Origin: Alloprevotella sp.
Lineage (GTDB): Bacteria; Bacteroidota; Bacteroidia; Bacteroidales; Bacteroidaceae
Reading direction: 5' to 3'
NCBI GenBank assembly: GCA_017477205.1
Contig: JAFUXE010000058.1
Location: 1 to 16,068 of the forward strand
Length of the DNA: 16,068 bases
Part shown: positions 7,397 through 14,946 of the stretch, piece by piece
Layout: each line of letters opens with the position of its first letter
Numbering within the stretch: the stretch's first letter is position 1
The notes under the pieces: generated by a model
Seen by the model: only the letters and a program-made list of their open reading frames with translations
The model's database searches: none
Told to the model about the DNA's origin: nothing
Program-made: the position numbers and the translations under genes

Positions 7397-10387
7397 ATGA
7401 CACTGAAAAAACTATTCTTTGCCGCCTCCCTGCTGTGCGCCACGTGGCTGGTGCCGGGAGACATGTTCGCACAAGTGACGCCCGCCGACAACGAAATCTG
7501 GTGGGGACACTATCTTGACACAGACGAACTGCTGGGCCTCGGCTCCGGCGAGGTAGAGCGCTACGACTGCGCCATCCACACGGGACGCAGCAATGCCCTG
7601 CTCTCCGGCCACAGGATTCGCGCCGTGCGCTTCACCGTACAGGGCGTCAGCTCCCTACAGGACGTCAAGGTATGGCTCAGCCTGGGACTTCCCGACAACA
7701 CGGACGAGGCTGACATCGTCGTTGACGTGCCGAAGGAAGCCTTGAAAGAGGCCACGCCTACGGAGATTCTCCTTCCCGAGCCTTTCACGGTGGGCACCAC
7801 GGGCGTCTATGTCGGCTACAGCATGACGCAGACCTACATCGGTACGACGCCGCAAGCCTTTCCCGTGCTCACCACCACGCACGAGGACGACCTCGAAGGC
7901 GCCATTTATATGAAGTCGTCGCGCAACTTCCCCAACTGGACGAGTTTCCAGGGCCTCGGCTACGGCCGCATGGCCATACAGGTGCTCATCGACGGTGACT
8001 TCCAGACTGATGCCGTCTCCGCCGTCAACTTCGGCGACGCCATCACGCTGGCCAACGACTCCGTGAGCGTGCCCTTCACGCTCACGAACTACGGCACACA
8101 CGGTATTCGCGACTTCGAATACACCATCTCCACTGACGGCGCCATTGAATTCACGCGCCACGTAACGCTCTCCGAACCCTTCATGGGCTACGGTTGCAGC
8201 ACGGTGACACCCGTGCAGCTCATTGCCGACCCGAACTATGGCCGCCAACCCAAGACCATCACCGTCACGAAGGTTAACGGCCAGCCCAACGCCATTGGCG
8301 GCAGTGCTGCCGTTGCCAATGGCACGCTCATCACGCTGGAGTCCTCCGCACCCCACCGCACCGTCTATGAGGAGTTCACCGCCACGTGGAGCGGCGGTTG
8401 CCCGCGCGGCATCACAGGGCGCAAGCTCCTTCAGGAGCATCACCCCGACGACGCCATCTGGATTTCCGTCCACAGCGGCACGGAAGTCATGGCTATCCAG
8501 GAATACCAGAAAGTGTTCAACCGCATCGGCCTCACGCCCTCCGGCCTCGTGAACCGCTCGCTGCGTGCCGACCCCTACTACGGCTCGCAGATGCCGCGCA
8601 ACGGCTTTGCCCTCGACAAGGACATCGCCGCCGACCAGAAGGCCGTCGCCGAAGCCTCCGTAGAACTCTCCGAACCCCAGATGGACAAGAGCGGACACAT
8701 CCGCTTCGCCACGGAGGTGAAGTTCAACTACGACCGCGACGACGCCCCTTACGCCCTCGGCTACGTCCTGCTCTGCGACGGTCTGAAGGGCAGCACGTCG
8801 GAGTGGTATCAGGCCAACTCCTACCCCTCCTGGAAAGGCACCACATTCTTTGACCAGAACGACCAGAACCTCCTCTACTGGACTACGCAGCCTGCCTCCA
8901 TCACGGACATGGTCTATGACAACGTGGCCGTCGCCGCCGTAGGCGTGGACAAGGGTATCGCCGGGAGCATCACGGCTCCCATCCGCATGGGTGAAGCCCA
9001 GAACCACCCCTACGATATGGAACTCGGCTTCAACACGCTGGCGCAGAATCTCTACCAGCTCAGCGTAGTAGCCCTGCTCTTCAACACGGAGACGGGTGAG
9101 ATTGTCAACGCCGCACGCCGCCCCGTCAACGTCTCCGACGAGTTCGTCGGCACCTCCGCCACCGTTGCGGACTTCGGGAAAGTCCTCGGTGTAGCCGGGC
9201 AGCAGGCGGAAATTCCCGTCGTTGTCGAGAACTACGGAAAGCAGGACATCACGAGCCTCAGCTTCCGCCTCCAGCTTGACGGCGCCGACTATGCCACTCC
9301 CGCCATCAGCGTGTCGCCCGCACTGCCCTTCGGCAGCAAGCGCACGTTCAACATCCCCATACAGCTGCCCTCCGTCGTGAACGACTTCGCCGCCGCGCTC
9401 ACCCTTACGCAGGTGAACGGTTCGGACAACGAGGTTCTTGCCCACAACACAGCCAGCGGCTCCCTGCGCACGCTCTCCGAGGCTCCCTTCCACAAAGTGT
9501 ATGTCGAGGAATACACCGGCACGTGGTGCGGTTTCTGCCCGCGCGGCACGCTCGGCCTGCGCCTCGCCGAGGAACGCCATCCCGGCAAGTTCGTCTGCGC
9601 CGCCGTCCACCGCAACGACCCCATGGAGATACAGGCGTTCTCGCCCTATCTCTCCGCCAACGTCTCCGGCTATCCCAGCAGCACCATCAACCGCTCCTTC
9701 ATGATAGACCCCTACATGGGTAACCGCTCCAGCGGCTTCGGCCTCGGCGAGGTCATTGAGGAAGAACACGCCAAGCTCACGGAAGCCCGCGTGCGCCTTG
9801 AGGTGCCCACCTACGACAAGAGCAGCCTCTCCGTAGCCGTTACCGCTTACGCCGACTTCTGCTTCAACGCCGACGAGGCTCCCTACGCCCTCGGCTTCCT
9901 GCTCCGTGCCGACGGACTGAAAGGCACCTCCAGCGACTGGTTCCAGCACAACTACTACGCCGGCTACCAGGGCACCACCGCCTACCAGAACGATGCCGAC
10001 CTGCAGACCATCATCCAGCAGGGTGAATACCTCCGCGATTCCTTCAACCACGTACCCATTGCGGGAGCAGGCGTCGAGCGTGGCCTCAGCCAGAGCATCA
10101 CGGCGCCCATCCGCTACGACCAGCCGCAGGAGTACGTTCACATCTTCGACCTTTCGGACAACACCCTCGTGCAGGACTGGGACCAGCTCAGCGTCGTCGT
10201 GCTCCTCTTCAACACGGAGACGGGCGAGGTTATCAACTGTGAGGAAGCCCACGTCAAGGACATCGTCGGCATCAGCTCCCCGCTCGTCACTCCTCACTCG
10301 TCAACTATCTACGACCTCCAGGGACGCCGCCTCCAGCGCATCCCGCGCGGCGTCTCCATTGTCAACGGCCGCAAGGTACTGCGATAA
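7397..10387 (+). CDS. Omp28-type secreted protein with two thioredoxin-like halves
   Basis: A 996-residue exported protein starting with signal peptide MTLKKLFFAASLLCATWLVPGDMFAQ. An N-terminal domain (about 30-200) is followed by two homologous units, about 206-580 and 586-950. Each has a beta-rich lead (NYG at 231-233 and 612-614), a thioredoxin-like core and a closing beta domain (LSVVALLFNTETGEIVN at 555-571, LSVVVLLFNTETGEVIN at 931-947). The second unit carries a complete redox motif, EEYTGTWCGFCPRG (704-717), and a candidate cis-Pro at 760 in SGYPSSTINR. In the first, the matching sequence is EEFTATWSGGCPRG (325-338): Cys has become Ser at 332, leaving a single Cys at 335. The pattern matches Omp28-related outer membrane proteins; a thiol-disulfide role is inferred. 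The C-terminus, YDLQGRRLQRIPRGVSIVNG plus RKVLR, resembles short Prevotella T9SS sorting ends. The gene is very rich in C-ending codons. It is monocistronic, between a divergent promoter and a strong terminator. Confidence 0.87.
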   Translation: MTLKKLFFAASLLCATWLVPGDMFAQVTPADNEIWWGHYLDTDELLGLGSGEVERYDCAIHTGRSNALLSGHRIRAVRFTVQGVSSLQDVKVWLSLGLPDNTDEADIVVDVPKEALKEATPTEILLPEPFTVGTTGVYVGYSMTQTYIGTTPQAFPVLTTTHEDDLEGAIYMKSSRNFPNWTSFQGLGYGRMAIQVLIDGDFQTDAVSAVNFGDAITLANDSVSVPFTLTNYGTHGIRDFEYTISTDGAIEFTRHVTLSEPFMGYGCSTVTPVQLIADPNYGRQPKTITVTKVNGQPNAIGGSAAVANGTLITLESSAPHRTVYEEFTATWSGGCPRGITGRKLLQEHHPDDAIWISVHSGTEVMAIQEYQKVFNRIGLTPSGLVNRSLRADPYYGSQMPRNGFALDKDIAADQKAVAEASVELSEPQMDKSGHIRFATEVKFNYDRDDAPYALGYVLLCDGLKGSTSEWYQANSYPSWKGTTFFDQNDQNLLYWTTQPASITDMVYDNVAVAAVGVDKGIAGSITAPIRMGEAQNHPYDMELGFNTLAQNLYQLSVVALLFNTETGEIVNAARRPVNVSDEFVGTSATVADFGKVLGVAGQQAEIPVVVENYGKQDITSLSFRLQLDGADYATPAISVSPALPFGSKRTFNIPIQLPSVVNDFAAALTLTQVNGSDNEVLAHNTASGSLRTLSEAPFHKVYVEEYTGTWCGFCPRGTLGLRLAEERHPGKFVCAAVHRNDPMEIQAFSPYLSANVSGYPSSTINRSFMIDPYMGNRSSGFGLGEVIEEEHAKLTEARVRLEVPTYDKSSLSVAVTAYADFCFNADEAPYALGFLLRADGLKGTSSDWFQHNYYAGYQGTTAYQNDADLQTIIQQGEYLRDSFNHVPIAGAGVERGLSQSITAPIRYDQPQEYVHIFDLSDNTLVQDWDQLSVVVLLFNTETGEVINCEEAHVKDIVGISSPLVTPHSSTIYDLQGRRLQRIPRGVSIVNGRKVLR

Positions 10388-10423
10388 AGCTAAGCCCTTG
10401 GCTTATAAAGCCTGTTGATATCC

Positions 10424-10468
10424 AAAGAAACCGCTTGTGCGAATCGTCGCACAAGCGGTTTCTTTTTT
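10424..10468. terminator. Strong bidirectional intrinsic terminator between Omp28-type gene and radA
   Basis: A perfect 19-bp stem (10424-10442 with 10447-10465) closes a 4-base loop (ATCG). The right arm ends in a T run to 10468. Both flanking genes converge on it: the plus-strand gene ends at 10387 and radA, on the minus strand, ends at 10490. The minus-strand T run is shorter (TTCTTT), so it should work best for the plus-strand gene. A smaller 6-bp hairpin lies at 10391-10405. Confidence 0.93.
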
Positions 10469-10489
10469 AGCCTGAACCGTCGGGAACGG

Positions 10490-11884
10490 TTACCCGAACA
10501 GTGCGCGGAGGGCTTCCGTGACGGTGCGCACGGGAACCAGTTCCATGTGTGCGCTGTGAGGATTGATGCCCTTCATGTTGGCTTCGGGCAGGAGGAAGCG
10601 CTGAAAACCCAGTTTCTCGGCCTCGCTGATGCGCTGCTGTATGCGCGTGACAGGGCGTATCTCGCCGCTGAGTCCCACCTCGCCCGCCATCGCAGCGGTG
10701 CGTTCGATGGGGGTATCGACATTGCTGGAGAGGACGGCGGCAATGACGCCAAGGTCAATGGCGGTGTCCGTGACGCGAAGGCCTCCCGCGATGTTGAGAA
10801 ACACGTCCTTCGCCCCTATCTTGAAGCCGACGCGCTTCTCCAGCACGGCCAGGAGCATGTTCATGCGCCGCAGGTCAAAGCCCGTGGCGGAACGCTGCGG
10901 CGTGCCATAGGCTGCGGAGGAGACGAGGGCCTGCACTTCGATGAGCAGGGGACGCACACCCTCGATGGCGGCACAGATGGCCACGCCACTGAGGTCTTCG
11001 TTGCCCTGCGTGAGGAGGAGTTCAGAGGGATTGTCCACCGGGCGCAAGCCTTCGGAACGCATCTCGTAGATGCCCAGCTCGGCGGTGGAACCGAAACGGT
11101 TCTTCTGGCTGCGGAGGATGCGGTAGAGGTAGTGTCGGTCGCCCTCGAACTGGAGCACGGTATCGACGATGTGTTCCAGGACTTTCGGGCCGGCAATGGT
11201 GCCGTCCTTCGTGATGTGTCCCACGAGGACGACGGGCGTACCGCTTTCCTTGGCATATTTCAGCAGGGCGGCGGCACATTCACGAACCTGCGTGACGCTG
11301 CCGGCAGAGGACTCCACGCTCTCCGTGCTGAGCGTCTGGATGGAATCCACGACGAGAAGCTCGGGCTGCACTTTATCCACTTCCTCAAAAATCTGTTCCA
11401 GGGAGGTGGAGCAGAGGAGCAGAAGGTTTCCGCCTCCCGCTTCGCCGTCTCCGGAAGAGGAGGACAGCCTGTCTGCCCGCAGCTTTATCTGCTGCTCGCT
11501 TTCCTCACCGCTGACGTAGAGGATGCGGCGACTGAGCTTCAGCATGGTCTGGAGCAGCAGCGTGGACTTGCCGATACCGGGTTCGCCGCCAAGGAGCACG
11601 AGGCTTCCCGGCACGAGACCGCCGCCAAGGACGCGGTTGAACTCGGCGTCAAACATGTCGATGCGCGGAAGGGCCTCGGTGGAAACGTCGCGCAGAAGGA
11701 CGGCGCCCCTGGCGTCCGTGCGGCGGGGCGTCTCCGCATTGCGGCCGAAGGCCTGCCCCCCGGCAGAGCCCACCTTGAACTCCTTCATCGTGTTCCACGC
11801 GCCGCAGGAGGGACAGCGCCCTACCCACTTCTGGGCCTCTTGTCCGCATTCGGAGCAGACATAGACGGTCTTTTGCTTGGCCAT
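10490..11884 (-). CDS. radA: DNA repair protein RadA (branch-migration ATPase)
   Basis: A full-length 464-residue RadA/Sms, a cytoplasmic ATPase that drives branch migration during homologous recombination and helps resolve recombination intermediates. The N-terminal zinc finger has CSEC at 10-13 and CPSC at 24-27. The Walker A motif GGEPGIGKST (99-108) has Lys106; Walker B LLVVDS is at 176-181. The RadA-specific KNRFG motif is intact at 261-265. The C-terminal half (from about 285) is the Lon-protease-like domain (GGLRVTDTAIDLGVIAAVLS, GEVGLSGEIRPV). A Ser/Gly-rich loop at 141-152 is a little longer than usual. The start ATG at 11884 fits the family N-terminus. The gene follows the MerR-type regulator by 9 bp and is very likely cotranscribed from the promoter at 12270-12301. 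Confidence 0.97.
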   Translation of the reverse strand: MAKQKTVYVCSECGQEAQKWVGRCPSCGAWNTMKEFKVGSAGGQAFGRNAETPRRTDARGAVLLRDVSTEALPRIDMFDAEFNRVLGGGLVPGSLVLLGGEPGIGKSTLLLQTMLKLSRRILYVSGEESEQQIKLRADRLSSSSGDGEAGGGNLLLLCSTSLEQIFEEVDKVQPELLVVDSIQTLSTESVESSAGSVTQVRECAAALLKYAKESGTPVVLVGHITKDGTIAGPKVLEHIVDTVLQFEGDRHYLYRILRSQKNRFGSTAELGIYEMRSEGLRPVDNPSELLLTQGNEDLSGVAICAAIEGVRPLLIEVQALVSSAAYGTPQRSATGFDLRRMNMLLAVLEKRVGFKIGAKDVFLNIAGGLRVTDTAIDLGVIAAVLSSNVDTPIERTAAMAGEVGLSGEIRPVTRIQQRISEAEKLGFQRFLLPEANMKGINPHSAHMELVPVRTVTEALRALFG

Positions 11885-11893
11885 GCGTTCCTT

Positions 11894-12241
11894 TTATTCC
11901 AGCCCTGCGAGGCTGTGCTTGATGCCCATGAGCTCGGCGCGAATCTCGCGCAGGTTCTCAAGGATGTCCGTTGTCTTTTCCACGCCATCCTTGTTGCGGC
12001 GGATGAGGGCGGCGGCAGCGTCGAGCTTCATGCCACGCACCTTGACAAGGTTGTGGACTACGCGCACGCGTTCAATGTCGTCCTTGGTATATTGGCGCAC
12101 GTTGCGCCCGGACTTCTTCGGCGTGATTTGCGGAAACTGCTTTTCCCAGAAGCGTAGCGTCGTGGCGTTGATGCCGAACATCTCCGCCACCTCGGCGATG
12201 GAGAAGAAGCGCTTCAGGTCTTTGTTTAAGTTCAGTGCCAT
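11894..12241 (-). CDS. MerR-family transcriptional regulator
   Basis: A 115-residue cytoplasmic DNA-binding protein. The helix-turn-helix is at about 13-36 (FSIAEVAEMFGINATTLRFW), followed by the wing RNVRQYTKDDIERV (46-59) and a C-terminal coiled coil (about 88-112) for dimerisation. There is no effector-binding domain and no conserved cysteine cluster, so it is the short type common in Bacteroidetes and its inducer cannot be guessed. I chose the ATG at 12241 (MALNLNKDLKRFFSIAEVAE); an upstream ATG at 12364 would lie within the rpmA terminator and upstream of the promoter, so it is rejected. It sits 9 bp before radA, giving a two-gene unit, though a link between regulator and recombination is not evident from sequence. 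Confidence 0.92.
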   Translation of the reverse strand: MALNLNKDLKRFFSIAEVAEMFGINATTLRFWEKQFPQITPKKSGRNVRQYTKDDIERVRVVHNLVKVRGMKLDAAAALIRRNKDGVEKTTDILENLREIRAELMGIKHSLAGLE

Positions 12242-12269
12242 GAAGGAAAAATGATTGTGTTTGTGGGAG

Positions 12270-12301
12270 CAAAGATAATGCAAACCGAGAACAGAAGCAA
12301 A
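12270..12301 (-). promoter_or_regulatory. Promoter of the merR-type gene and radA
   Basis: On the minus strand TTTG (12298-12301) is followed 20 bp later by TATCTTTG (12270-12277), matching the Bacteroidetes -33/-7 consensus (TTTG, 19-21 bp, TAnnTTTG) exactly. The start codon at 12241 follows after 28 bp. Confidence 0.82.
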
Positions 12302-12337
12302 AATTTCTTTCAATAATGCCGGGAAGCAAGCCGGCTC

Positions 12338-12393
12338 GGTAGAAAAGAAAGAGAGAACCTGCATCCTTACGGAAGCAAATTCTCTCCTCTACC
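12338..12393 (-). terminator. Hairpin terminator after rpmA
   Basis: On the minus strand GGTAGA and then GAGAGAA pair with TTCTCTC and TCTACC around an inner hairpin (CTTCC/GGATG region with loop GTAA). A T-rich stretch, TTTCTTTTC, follows the inner stem. A smaller hairpin, CTGTC-loop-GACAG, lies closer to rpmA at 12403-12417. Together they plausibly end the rplU-rpmA transcript before the merR promoter. Confidence 0.65.
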
Positions 12394-12421
12394 TTGGTTG
12401 CTCTGTCCTTGAGACAGCGTG

Positions 12422-12685
12422 TTACGCCTCAGCCTGGGGAAGCACGGAAACGACGCTGCGGTCGCGGCTGCCGCGCTTGAAGTTTACGATACCGTCGGTG
12501 AGGGCGAAGAGCGTGTGGTCCTTACCCATACCTACGTTCTTACCGGGATAGTGCTGCGTTCCGCGCTGGCGAACGATGATGTTGCCGGCGGTGCAAACCT
12601 GACCACCCCAAATCTTAACACCCAGTCTCTGCGAAGCCGATTCGCGGCCGTTCTTAGAACTACCTACACCTTTCTTGTGTGCCAT
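12422..12685 (-). CDS. rpmA: 50S ribosomal protein L27
   Basis: An 87-residue L27, a component of the large ribosomal subunit whose N-terminus reaches the peptidyl-transferase centre. [20 protein letters not shown] and [21 protein letters not shown] are diagnostic. The N-terminus begins directly with AHKKG, so no Firmicutes-type cleavable leader is present. It lies 28 bp after rplU in the usual L21-L27 pair and ends with TAA at 12422-12424, before a hairpin terminator. Confidence 0.98.
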   Translation of the reverse strand: MAHKKGVGSSKNGRESASQRLGVKIWGGQVCTAGNIIVRQRGTQHYPGKNVGMGKDHTLFALTDGIVNFKRGSRDRSVVSVLPQAEA

Positions 12686-12713
12686 AATCTAATACGTTTT
12701 TAAAGTTTGAATG

Positions 12714-13031
12714 TTAAGCAACGACTTGTTTGATTTCCAGCTGAGTGTACTGGTGGCGATAACCGTTCAGCTTGCGGTAACCCTTGCGGCGCTTCTTGTG
12801 GAACACGAGGACCTTGTCACCCTTTACGAGTTCTTTCACTACCTCGCAAACTACCTTTGCGCCGTCCACGGTGGGAGCACCGATGGTTACTGTGCCGTCG
12901 TTGTCAACCAACAACACTTTCTCAAATTCAACAGTCTGGCCTTCCTCTGCCTTCTGCAGATGGTTCACGAAGAGGCGCTTGCCTGCTTCGGCCTTGAACT
13001 GCTGACCGTTAATCTCTACGATTGCGTACAT
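12714..13031 (-). CDS. rplU: 50S ribosomal protein L21
   Basis: A 105-residue L21, a large-subunit protein that binds 23S rRNA. The start [17 protein letters not shown] and the basic end [19 protein letters not shown] are diagnostic. I chose the ATG at 13031 because it gives the standard N-terminus and length; an in-frame ATG at 13088 would add 19 unrelated residues that lie in the structured leader. First gene of rplU-rpmA, transcribed from the promoter at 13121-13151. Confidence 0.98.
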   Translation of the reverse strand: MYAIVEINGQQFKAEAGKRLFVNHLQKAEEGQTVEFEKVLLVDNDGTVTIGAPTVDGAKVVCEVVKELVKGDKVLVFHKKRRKGYRKLNGYRHQYTQLEIKQVVA

Positions 13032-13050
13032 TTTTAATTGATGTTTTAAA

Positions 13051-13084
13051 CGGATTTTTCCGGGAGGCGGACCTGCCTCGCAGG
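13051..13084 (-). promoter_or_regulatory. Structured rplU leader with overlapping alternative hairpins
   Basis: The roughly 80-nt leader can form CCTGC-GAG-GCAGG (13072-13084) or GAGGC-AGGTCC-GCCTC (13064-13079). They share bases 13072-13079 and cannot form together. A small hairpin, CGGA-AAAA-TCCG, occupies 13051-13062, about 20 nt before the start codon. Ribosomal-protein operons are often autoregulated through leader structures; a regulatory role here is inference. Confidence 0.4.
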
Positions 13085-13120
13085 CCACTTGACCGAGCCC
13101 CGTCGGACTCTAAGCGGGCG

Positions 13121-13151
13121 CAAATTTAGTGCAAGTCGCCGATACGGCAAA
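13121..13151 (-). promoter_or_regulatory. Promoter of rplU-rpmA
   Basis: On the minus strand TTTG (13148-13151) is followed after 19 bp by TAAATTTG (13121-13128), an exact match to the Bacteroidetes consensus. The expected transcription start is near 13114, giving a leader of about 80 nt. Confidence 0.85.
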
Positions 13152-13212
13152 GCTTTTCCCCTGATTTTTTGTCTTTTTGCCTTTTTCCGGCCTTTCCGCA
13201 GAGCCCCCAAAA

Positions 13213-13373
13213 AGGTGTGCGCTTACCTCCTTCCGAGGTGTGCGCTTACCTTGACTCAAGCTTTGCGCTTACCTTGACTCAAGCTTTGCGCTTACCTCAA
13301 CATGAGCTTTGCGCTTACCTCAGAGCAAGGTGTGCGCACACCTCAAAAAGAGGTTGTCGCATATCACGTAAAC
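13213..13373. repeat. Tandem array of 23-bp units with a near-palindromic core
   Basis: Seven consecutive 23-bp units start at 13213, 13236, 13259, 13282, 13305, 13328 and 13351; the last is degenerate. Each has a 16-bp core and a 7-bp variable part. Units 1 and 2 have core AGGTGTGCGCTTACCT, units 3-5 AGCTTTGCGCTTACCT, and unit 6 AGGTGTGCGCACACCT, a perfect palindrome. The variable parts are CCTTCCG, TGACTCA (twice), CAACATG, CAGAGCA and CAAAAAG. 23 is not a multiple of 3, so the array is not repeating at the protein level within one frame. It lies between the rplU promoter and the MATE gene promoter. The function is not recognised. Confidence 0.93.
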
Positions 13374-13438
13374 ACCTCTGTAACAGGCAAGAACAGAAAC
13401 ACCTGCATTTTCAAGGCAAAGGACTTGGGGACATGCGG

Positions 13439-13470
13439 CTTGGTGGTGTCAGGAGTTTTCCGTATCTTCG
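13439..13470 (+). promoter_or_regulatory. Candidate promoter of the MATE gene
   Basis: TATCTTCG (13463-13470) differs from TAnnTTTG at one base and is followed by CAACC, as in the hppA promoter. CTTG at 13439-13442 is 20 bp upstream as a partial -33 element. The start codon at 13522 would follow a leader of about 45 nt. The 23-bp array ends about 65 bp upstream of the promoter. Confidence 0.55.
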
Positions 13471-13521
13471 CAACCGCATCCGGACACAACAGGAGTTGAC
13501 CAAGTTAAAAGAGAAGAGATT

Positions 13522-14922
13522 TTGACCACTGAAGACAAGAGCAAAGCGCAGTATAATGCGCTGGGAGAAAAGCCGGTAGGACGCCTGCTGCTGCAATATG
13601 CCTTCCCCGCCATCGTGGCGATGGCAGCATCGTCGGTCTATAACATCATCGACGGCGTGTTCGTGGGGCAGGGCGTAGGCCCGGAGGCCATCATGGGCCT
13701 TGCGCTGTGCAATCCCGTCATGTCGCTGACGGCGGCCTTCGGCGCCATGGTGGGCGTGGGCGGCAGCACGCTGATGAGCGTGCGCCTGGGGCAGAAGGAC
13801 TATGCCGAGGCGCAGGACATCCTGGACAACGTGCTCGTGATGAACGTTGTGATGGGTGCCGCGCTGGGCGCCCTGCTGCTGGCGTTCCTCGACCCCGTGC
13901 TGCGCTTCTTCGGCGCCAGCGACGTGACGATAGGCCCCGCGCACGACTTCATGACCGTCATCCTGCTGGCCAACATCTTCACGCACCTTTACTTCGGCCT
14001 CAACGGCCTGCTACGCGCCACGAACCGCCCGAAGATGGCCATGTACGCCACCTTCGGCAGCGTGCTTTGCAACTGCCTGCTGGCGCCGCTTTTCATCTTC
14101 GTGTTCCACTGGGGCATTCGCGGCGCGGCGCTGGCCACGGTGACCTCGCAGCTGCTCATGATATGCTGGCAGCTCTACCTCTTCTCGGACAAGAGCAACA
14201 TCGTCCACCTGCGGCGCGGCAAGCCCCACGTGCGCTGGCGCATCGTCAAGGGCTCCGTGAGCATCGGCCTGCCGCAGTTCCTCATCAACCTCTGCGCCTG
14301 CCTCGTGGCCATCGTCATCACGCGCTCGCTCACGCTCTACGGCAGCCAGACCGCCATCGGCGGCGACGTGGCCGTAGGCGCCTACGGCATCCAGAACCGC
14401 CTCATCCTCTTCGTCGTCATGGCCGTCATAGGCCTGAACCAGGGCATGCAGCCCATCGCGGGCTACAACTACGGCGCACAGAAGTACGACCGCCTCATCG
14501 AGGTGCTGAAGAAAGCTCTCGTCTTCGCCACCGTCTTCACCACCGTGGGCTGGGCCGTATGCATCGTCTTCGCCACACCCCTCGTCACGGTGTTTGCCAA
14601 GGACTCCCCCGAACTCATTGCCGAAGCCGCCCGCGGCCTGCGCATCAACATTTCCACGTTCCCCCTCGTGGGCATACAGATCATCTCCACCGCCTTCTTC
14701 CAGAGCATCGGCTATGCCGGCAAGAGCATCTTCCTCTCCCTCTCGCGGCAGCTGCTCTTCCTCCTGCCCCTGCTGCTGGTGCTGCCGCGGCTGTTCCCCA
14801 ACCCCGTGGACGGCGTATGGTTCTCCCTGCCCATCTCGGACGCCGTCGCCTTCCTCGTGGCCGCCGTCATGCTGACACGACAGGTGAGGAAATTCAAGGC
14901 TACATTAACCGTTAAACAATAA
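13522..14922 (+). CDS. MATE-family multidrug efflux transporter (MepA-like)
   Basis: A 466-residue integral membrane protein of the MATE family, which exports cationic drugs and other organic compounds in exchange for Na+ or H+. About twelve hydrophobic segments are visible in two related halves. Family features include VYNIIDGVFVGQGVG (42-56), VGVGGSTLMSVRLGQKDYAEA (77-97), NGLLRATNRPKMAM (156-169) and, in the second half, NQGMQPIAGYNYGAQKYDR (304-322). The glycine-serine pattern of the second stretch resembles the MepA/DinF-like branch. The start is TTG at 13522: no ATG is in frame before residue 34, which is inside the first helix, so translation most likely begins at TTG. A purine-rich AAAGAGAAGAGA lies just upstream. 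The following gene starts 24 bp after the stop. Substrate specificity cannot be read from sequence. Confidence 0.93.
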   Translation: MTTEDKSKAQYNALGEKPVGRLLLQYAFPAIVAMAASSVYNIIDGVFVGQGVGPEAIMGLALCNPVMSLTAAFGAMVGVGGSTLMSVRLGQKDYAEAQDILDNVLVMNVVMGAALGALLLAFLDPVLRFFGASDVTIGPAHDFMTVILLANIFTHLYFGLNGLLRATNRPKMAMYATFGSVLCNCLLAPLFIFVFHWGIRGAALATVTSQLLMICWQLYLFSDKSNIVHLRRGKPHVRWRIVKGSVSIGLPQFLINLCACLVAIVITRSLTLYGSQTAIGGDVAVGAYGIQNRLILFVVMAVIGLNQGMQPIAGYNYGAQKYDRLIEVLKKALVFATVFTTVGWAVCIVFATPLVTVFAKDSPELIAEAARGLRINISTFPLVGIQIISTAFFQSIGYAGKSIFLSLSRQLLFLLPLLLVLPRLFPNPVDGVWFSLPISDAVAFLVAAVMLTRQVRKFKATLTVKQ

Positions 14923-14946
14923 CCATCAAAACCACTTTTCCCCAAC

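Noticed and set aside
7655..10297. 880-codon minus-strand open frame opposite the Omp28-type gene
   Set aside because: It is a shadow of a gene with strong homology signals and C-ending codons; its translation is low-complexity and rich in Val, Gly and Asp with no family motif.
10415..12157. 580-codon plus-strand open frame opposite radA and the merR-type gene
   Set aside because: It begins inside the terminator region and runs antisense to two well-identified genes; no motif was seen.
12242..12364. Longer start for the merR-type gene, 41 residues upstream
   Set aside because: It would begin upstream of a consensus promoter and within the rpmA terminator hairpin, and the added residues do not fit the family.
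13213..13373. CRISPR array
   Set aside because: Units are 23 bp with a 16-bp core and 7-bp variable parts, one variable part is duplicated, and no cas gene is nearby. Spacers would be far too short.
13169..13525. 118-codon plus-strand frame through the 23-bp array
   Set aside because: The 23-bp period shifts frame at every unit, so the protein cannot reflect selection on a repeated peptide; it also runs into the MATE start and has no convincing start site.
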